Below, one piece after another: positions 6,428 to 7,951 of a DNA stretch of 7,951 bases (position 1 is its first letter; each line of letters opens with the position of its first letter). The DNA comes from CAZOZK01 sp964584245. Lineage in GTDB: Bacteria > Patescibacteriota > Microgenomatia > UBA1400 > PJMF01. A program made the position numbers and the translations under genes. The notes beneath the pieces are model-generated. The model was given only the letters and a program-made list of their open reading frames with translations. It was not told where the DNA came from and searched no databases. The stretch covers positions 1-7,951 of the forward strand of contig CAZOZK010000049.1 in NCBI GenBank assembly GCA_964584245.1. Direction: 5' to 3'.

Positions 6428-6503
6428 GGGACTGCTTGTAATTTAATAAAATTTTTGGGAAGCAGCCCGCCTGCTTCCCATACCTGGGCAATAACAAAGC
6501 AGG
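6428..6503 (-). promoter_or_regulatory. Leader of the ArdC-like gene with four alternating complementary segments
   Basis: On the minus strand, the order is CTGCTT (6502-6497), AAGCAG (6476-6471), CTGCTT (6465-6460) and AAGCAG (6437-6432). Segments 1:2 pair (CCTGCTT/AAGCAGG, with an inner CCCA/TGGG). Segments 2:3 form a perfect 10-bp hairpin (TGGGAAGCAG/CTGCTTCCCA, loop of 5). Segments 3:4 pair as GGGCTGCTT with AAGCAG-T-CCC. Adjacent pairings are mutually exclusive, as in attenuators. The 2:3 hairpin is followed by AAAAATTTTATT, not a classical T-tract. No clear -10/-35 promoter is found. It could instead be a cluster of protein sites. Confidence 0.5.
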
Positions 6504-6508
6504 GTGAA

Positions 6509-6578
6509 ATTTTGCATAGGGCAAGCAACGCAAAGCGGTGCGCAGTTTATTGGAGCGAAGCGGAAACCCTTGCAAAAT
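6509..6578. repeat. Inverted repeat enclosing a GC-rich, GCGAAGC-bearing loop
   Basis: ATTTTGCATAGGG (6509-6521) is mirrored by CCCTTGCAAAAT (6567-6578), a 12-bp stem with one bulged base. The 45-nt interior is strikingly GC-rich for this window. It contains AAGCGG twice (6533-6538, 6558-6563), a CGCA/TGCG mini-stem, and GCGAAGC (6555-6561), a sequence known to fold into a very stable mini-hairpin as ssDNA. No ORF of worth lies in it. It could be a regulatory or ssDNA-structured site, an origin-like element, or a repeat-family copy. Confidence 0.4.
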
Positions 6579-6579
6579 G

Positions 6580-6594
6580 AGGGGTAAGACCCCT
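6580..6594. repeat. Palindrome over the -35 region of the DUF2779 gene promoter
   Basis: AGGGGT (6580-6585) and ACCCCT (6589-6594) form a perfect 6-bp inverted repeat around AAG. It ends 9 bp before the -10 box and covers the place where a -35 hexamer would be. It could be an operator, or a weak terminator of leftward readthrough (the minus strand then has CATTTTG). Confidence 0.45.
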
Positions 6595-6600
6595 TCTTTG

Positions 6601-6611
6601 CGCTATAATTA
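6601..6611 (+). promoter_or_regulatory. Promoter -10 of the DUF2779 gene, near-leaderless
   Basis: TATAAT (6604-6609) is inside CGCTATAATTA, identical to 4688-4698. Initiation would fall at about 6616, just before the ATG at 6618, giving a leaderless or almost leaderless mRNA. That agrees with the lack of an SD. No -35 hexamer is seen. Confidence 0.6.
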
Positions 6612-6617
6612 CAGGTA

Positions 6618-7951
6618 ATGACTATTACAAAAACCGACTTTATAGCTTTCCTTGATGCTCCGCGGCATCTCTGGGCAATTAAAAATAACAAACTTTCAGA
6701 AAAAGAAATTAATGTTTTTATTCAACACCTCTTTGATCAAGGATATGAGGTAGAAGAACAGGCTGAGAAATACATTCAAAACATTCTCATCCCAAGCTAT
6801 GCGATCGATCCTGAAAATGTACTTCTCCAACCAACACAAATAAGCGGAAATTTTCAGGCAAGAACAGATGTTCTCATTAAAAATGTCAAAACAAATAAGT
6901 GGGATATCTATGAAATCAAAAGCACCAATGATGTCAAAAAGACGCACAAATATGATGCTACTTTCCAGTACCTCGTATTTAGAGAGTCGTACGATATAGG
7001 AACGGTACACATACTGCACCTCAATAAAGACTATGTGCGCAGTGGAGATATAAGCCTTTCGGAGTTATTCACTGTTTCTGATATTACAGAAGAAGTTCAG
7101 AAGCTGACTGATGAAGTTTCAGAACTACGGCATGACGCTCTAGCTACAGCCCAAGCAAGCAATCTACAATCTGCGGATAAATGCTTCAAGCCAAAAGAGT
7201 GTCCATGTATCGCTGTCTGCCACCCAGATCTTCCCGAATATTCTATTTACGATATAAATCGTCTATCTGCCAACCAAGGCAAAATGCGTGATCTTATCGA
7301 TCAAGGGATTGAAAGTGTTTTTGATGTGCCAAAAAATTTTCCACTTTCAAAGATACAGCGCTTTCAAGTAGCTGTTGCTCAAAACAACAAAGTAGCGATA
7401 GACACAAATACCATTAAAAATGACTTAGATGGTGTCACCTACCCGCTGTATTTTATTGATTACGAATCATATAACCCTGCTATTCCTATGTATGATGGCT
7501 ACAAACCATTTGATCAGATGCCGTTTCAGTGGTCACTGCATATACAACAACAGCAAGGTGGGGAGCTAGAACATTTTGAATTTATAGAAACTGAGCAAAT
7601 TGATCCTATTCCTAACTTTCTAACAGCACTGCAAAAACACATTGGAGAACAAGGATCGCTAGTCGTTTGGAATAAATCATTTGAAGGCACACAAAATAAA
7701 CGCATGGCTGAAATTCATCCCCAATTTGCAGATTTTTGCCTCAACATGAACGAGCGAATCTATGACCTCATGGATATATTTCAAAAGCAATGGTATGCAG
7801 ATCCAAAATTAAAAGGAAGTTACTCAATCAAACAAGTACTTCCTCTTTTTGCACCTGACTTTTCATACCAAGAACTTGAGATAGGAGAGGGTGCAACAGC
7901 TATGACGAGTTGGTTTGAGATGGTGTATGAAGATATAGAAACTTCGAGGAA
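6618..7951 (+). CDS. DUF2779-type nuclease: Cas4/RecB-like PD-(D/E)XK domain fused to DnaQ-like exonuclease domain (partial at 3' end)
   Basis: The frame is open from ATG 6618 to the window edge (444 residues; the C-terminus is missing). The N-terminal domain is a RecB/Cas4-like nuclease, with metal-binding D84, E99 and K101 in YEIK (98-101), then Q117 in TFQYLVF. Cysteines follow at C189, C195, C197 and C201, as in an Fe-S or zinc cluster. The second domain (about 275-444) is a DnaQ/RNase H-like exonuclease, with YFIDYES (D281, E283), WNKSFE (351-356) and DL at 383-384, then the DUF2779 signature GSYSIKQVLP (400-409). Such proteins are predicted to cut DNA ends; biochemistry is scarce. The usual N-terminal Cys of Cas4-type clusters is Ala14 here (DAPRHLW). 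It diverges from the ArdC gene across a structured spacer, so it may be a cargo or defence gene of the element. The family call is firm; the biological job is inferred. Confidence 0.85.
   Translation, partial: MTITKTDFIAFLDAPRHLWAIKNNKLSEKEINVFIQHLFDQGYEVEEQAEKYIQNILIPSYAIDPENVLLQPTQISGNFQARTDVLIKNVKTNKWDIYEIKSTNDVKKTHKYDATFQYLVFRESYDIGTVHILHLNKDYVRSGDISLSELFTVSDITEEVQKLTDEVSELRHDALATAQASNLQSADKCFKPKECPCIAVCHPDLPEYSIYDINRLSANQGKMRDLIDQGIESVFDVPKNFPLSKIQRFQVAVAQNNKVAIDTNTIKNDLDGVTYPLYFIDYESYNPAIPMYDGYKPFDQMPFQWSLHIQQQQGGELEHFEFIETEQIDPIPNFLTALQKHIGEQGSLVVWNKSFEGTQNKRMAEIHPQFADFCLNMNERIYDLMDIFQKQWYADPKLKGSYSIKQVLPLFAPDFSYQELEIGEGATAMTSWFEMVYEDIETSR

Noticed and set aside
6418..6528. TTG start at 6528 for the ArdC-like gene (37 more residues)
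   Set aside because: The extension has no family resemblance, uses a weak start without SD, and is made of the inverted-repeat leader; the ArdC domain begins after ATG 6417.
6577..6618. 13-codon mini-ORF ending in TAATG overlap with the nuclease ATG
   Set aside because: It looks like a leader peptide, but the -10 box lies within it, so it would not be transcribed from that promoter.
6443..6691. 82-residue minus-strand frame and the overlapping plus-strand frame at 6197-6580
   Set aside because: Both cross the repeat-rich spacer and parts of real genes in other frames, without SD or family motifs.
6696..7019. 107-residue minus-strand frame
   Set aside because: It lies antisense inside the PD-(D/E)XK domain of the DUF2779 gene and has the composition of an out-of-frame shadow.
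1..7951. CRISPR arrays, tRNA or rRNA genes, insertion sequences
   Set aside because: No regularly spaced repeats, no cloverleaf or rRNA-like stretches, and no transposase with terminal inverted repeats were seen.

Overview
This AT-rich window (about 8 kb) reads like part of an integrative or conjugative-type mobile element. The proteins are full of Lys/Ile/Asn/Thr. Several genes have no Shine-Dalgarno (SD) sequence and very short leaders, and TGA, TAA and TAG all end genes, so TGA is not a sense codon here. Together with the flavour of the proteins (a multi-domain TraG/VirD4-like ATPase, a replication-relaxation protein and an ArdC-like protein beside a serine integrase), this suggests a Candidate Phyla Radiation (Patescibacteria) genome or plasmid. 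The taxonomy is inference; no marker gene is present.

Layout. The leftward operon 1869-15 encodes a 100-residue protein of unknown function and then a 516-residue large serine recombinase. It is driven by a near-consensus sigma70 promoter that carries two 17-bp direct repeats 21 bp apart, a likely operator. Diverging from it, an extended -10 promoter drives an 873-residue membrane-anchored TraG/VirD4-like ATPase, which ends in a hairpin overlapping its stop codon. Next is a rightward gene for a replication-relaxation family protein, broken by one in-frame TAA at codon 30. Converging on it from the right is a leftward pair: an ArdC-like antirestriction protein (ssDNA-binding N-domain plus HELAH metalloprotease domain) and a 52-residue small protein. 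The two converging units share a hairpin terminator. A 200-bp divergent intergenic region (6418-6617), unusually rich in inverted repeats, separates the ArdC gene from a rightward gene. That gene runs off the right edge and is at least 444 residues long. It is a DUF2779-type protein: a Cas4/RecB-like PD-(D/E)XK nuclease, a four-cysteine cluster and a DnaQ-like 3'-5' exonuclease domain.

How they may work together (inference): the recombinase integrates and excises the element, the ATPase moves DNA at the membrane, the replication-relaxation protein would control the element's replication, and ArdC protects incoming DNA from restriction. The DUF2779 nuclease may process DNA or act in defence or competition. 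No relaxase, replication initiator, VirB4 or other secretion channel gene is visible, so the transfer machinery is incomplete or lies outside the window.

The items most worth a second look are: (i) four alternating AAGCAG/CTGCTT segments in the ArdC leader that can form mutually exclusive hairpins, (ii) the repeat pair in the integrase promoter, (iii) the single nonsense codon in the replication-relaxation gene, and (iv) the rearranged cysteine pattern in the DUF2779 nuclease.
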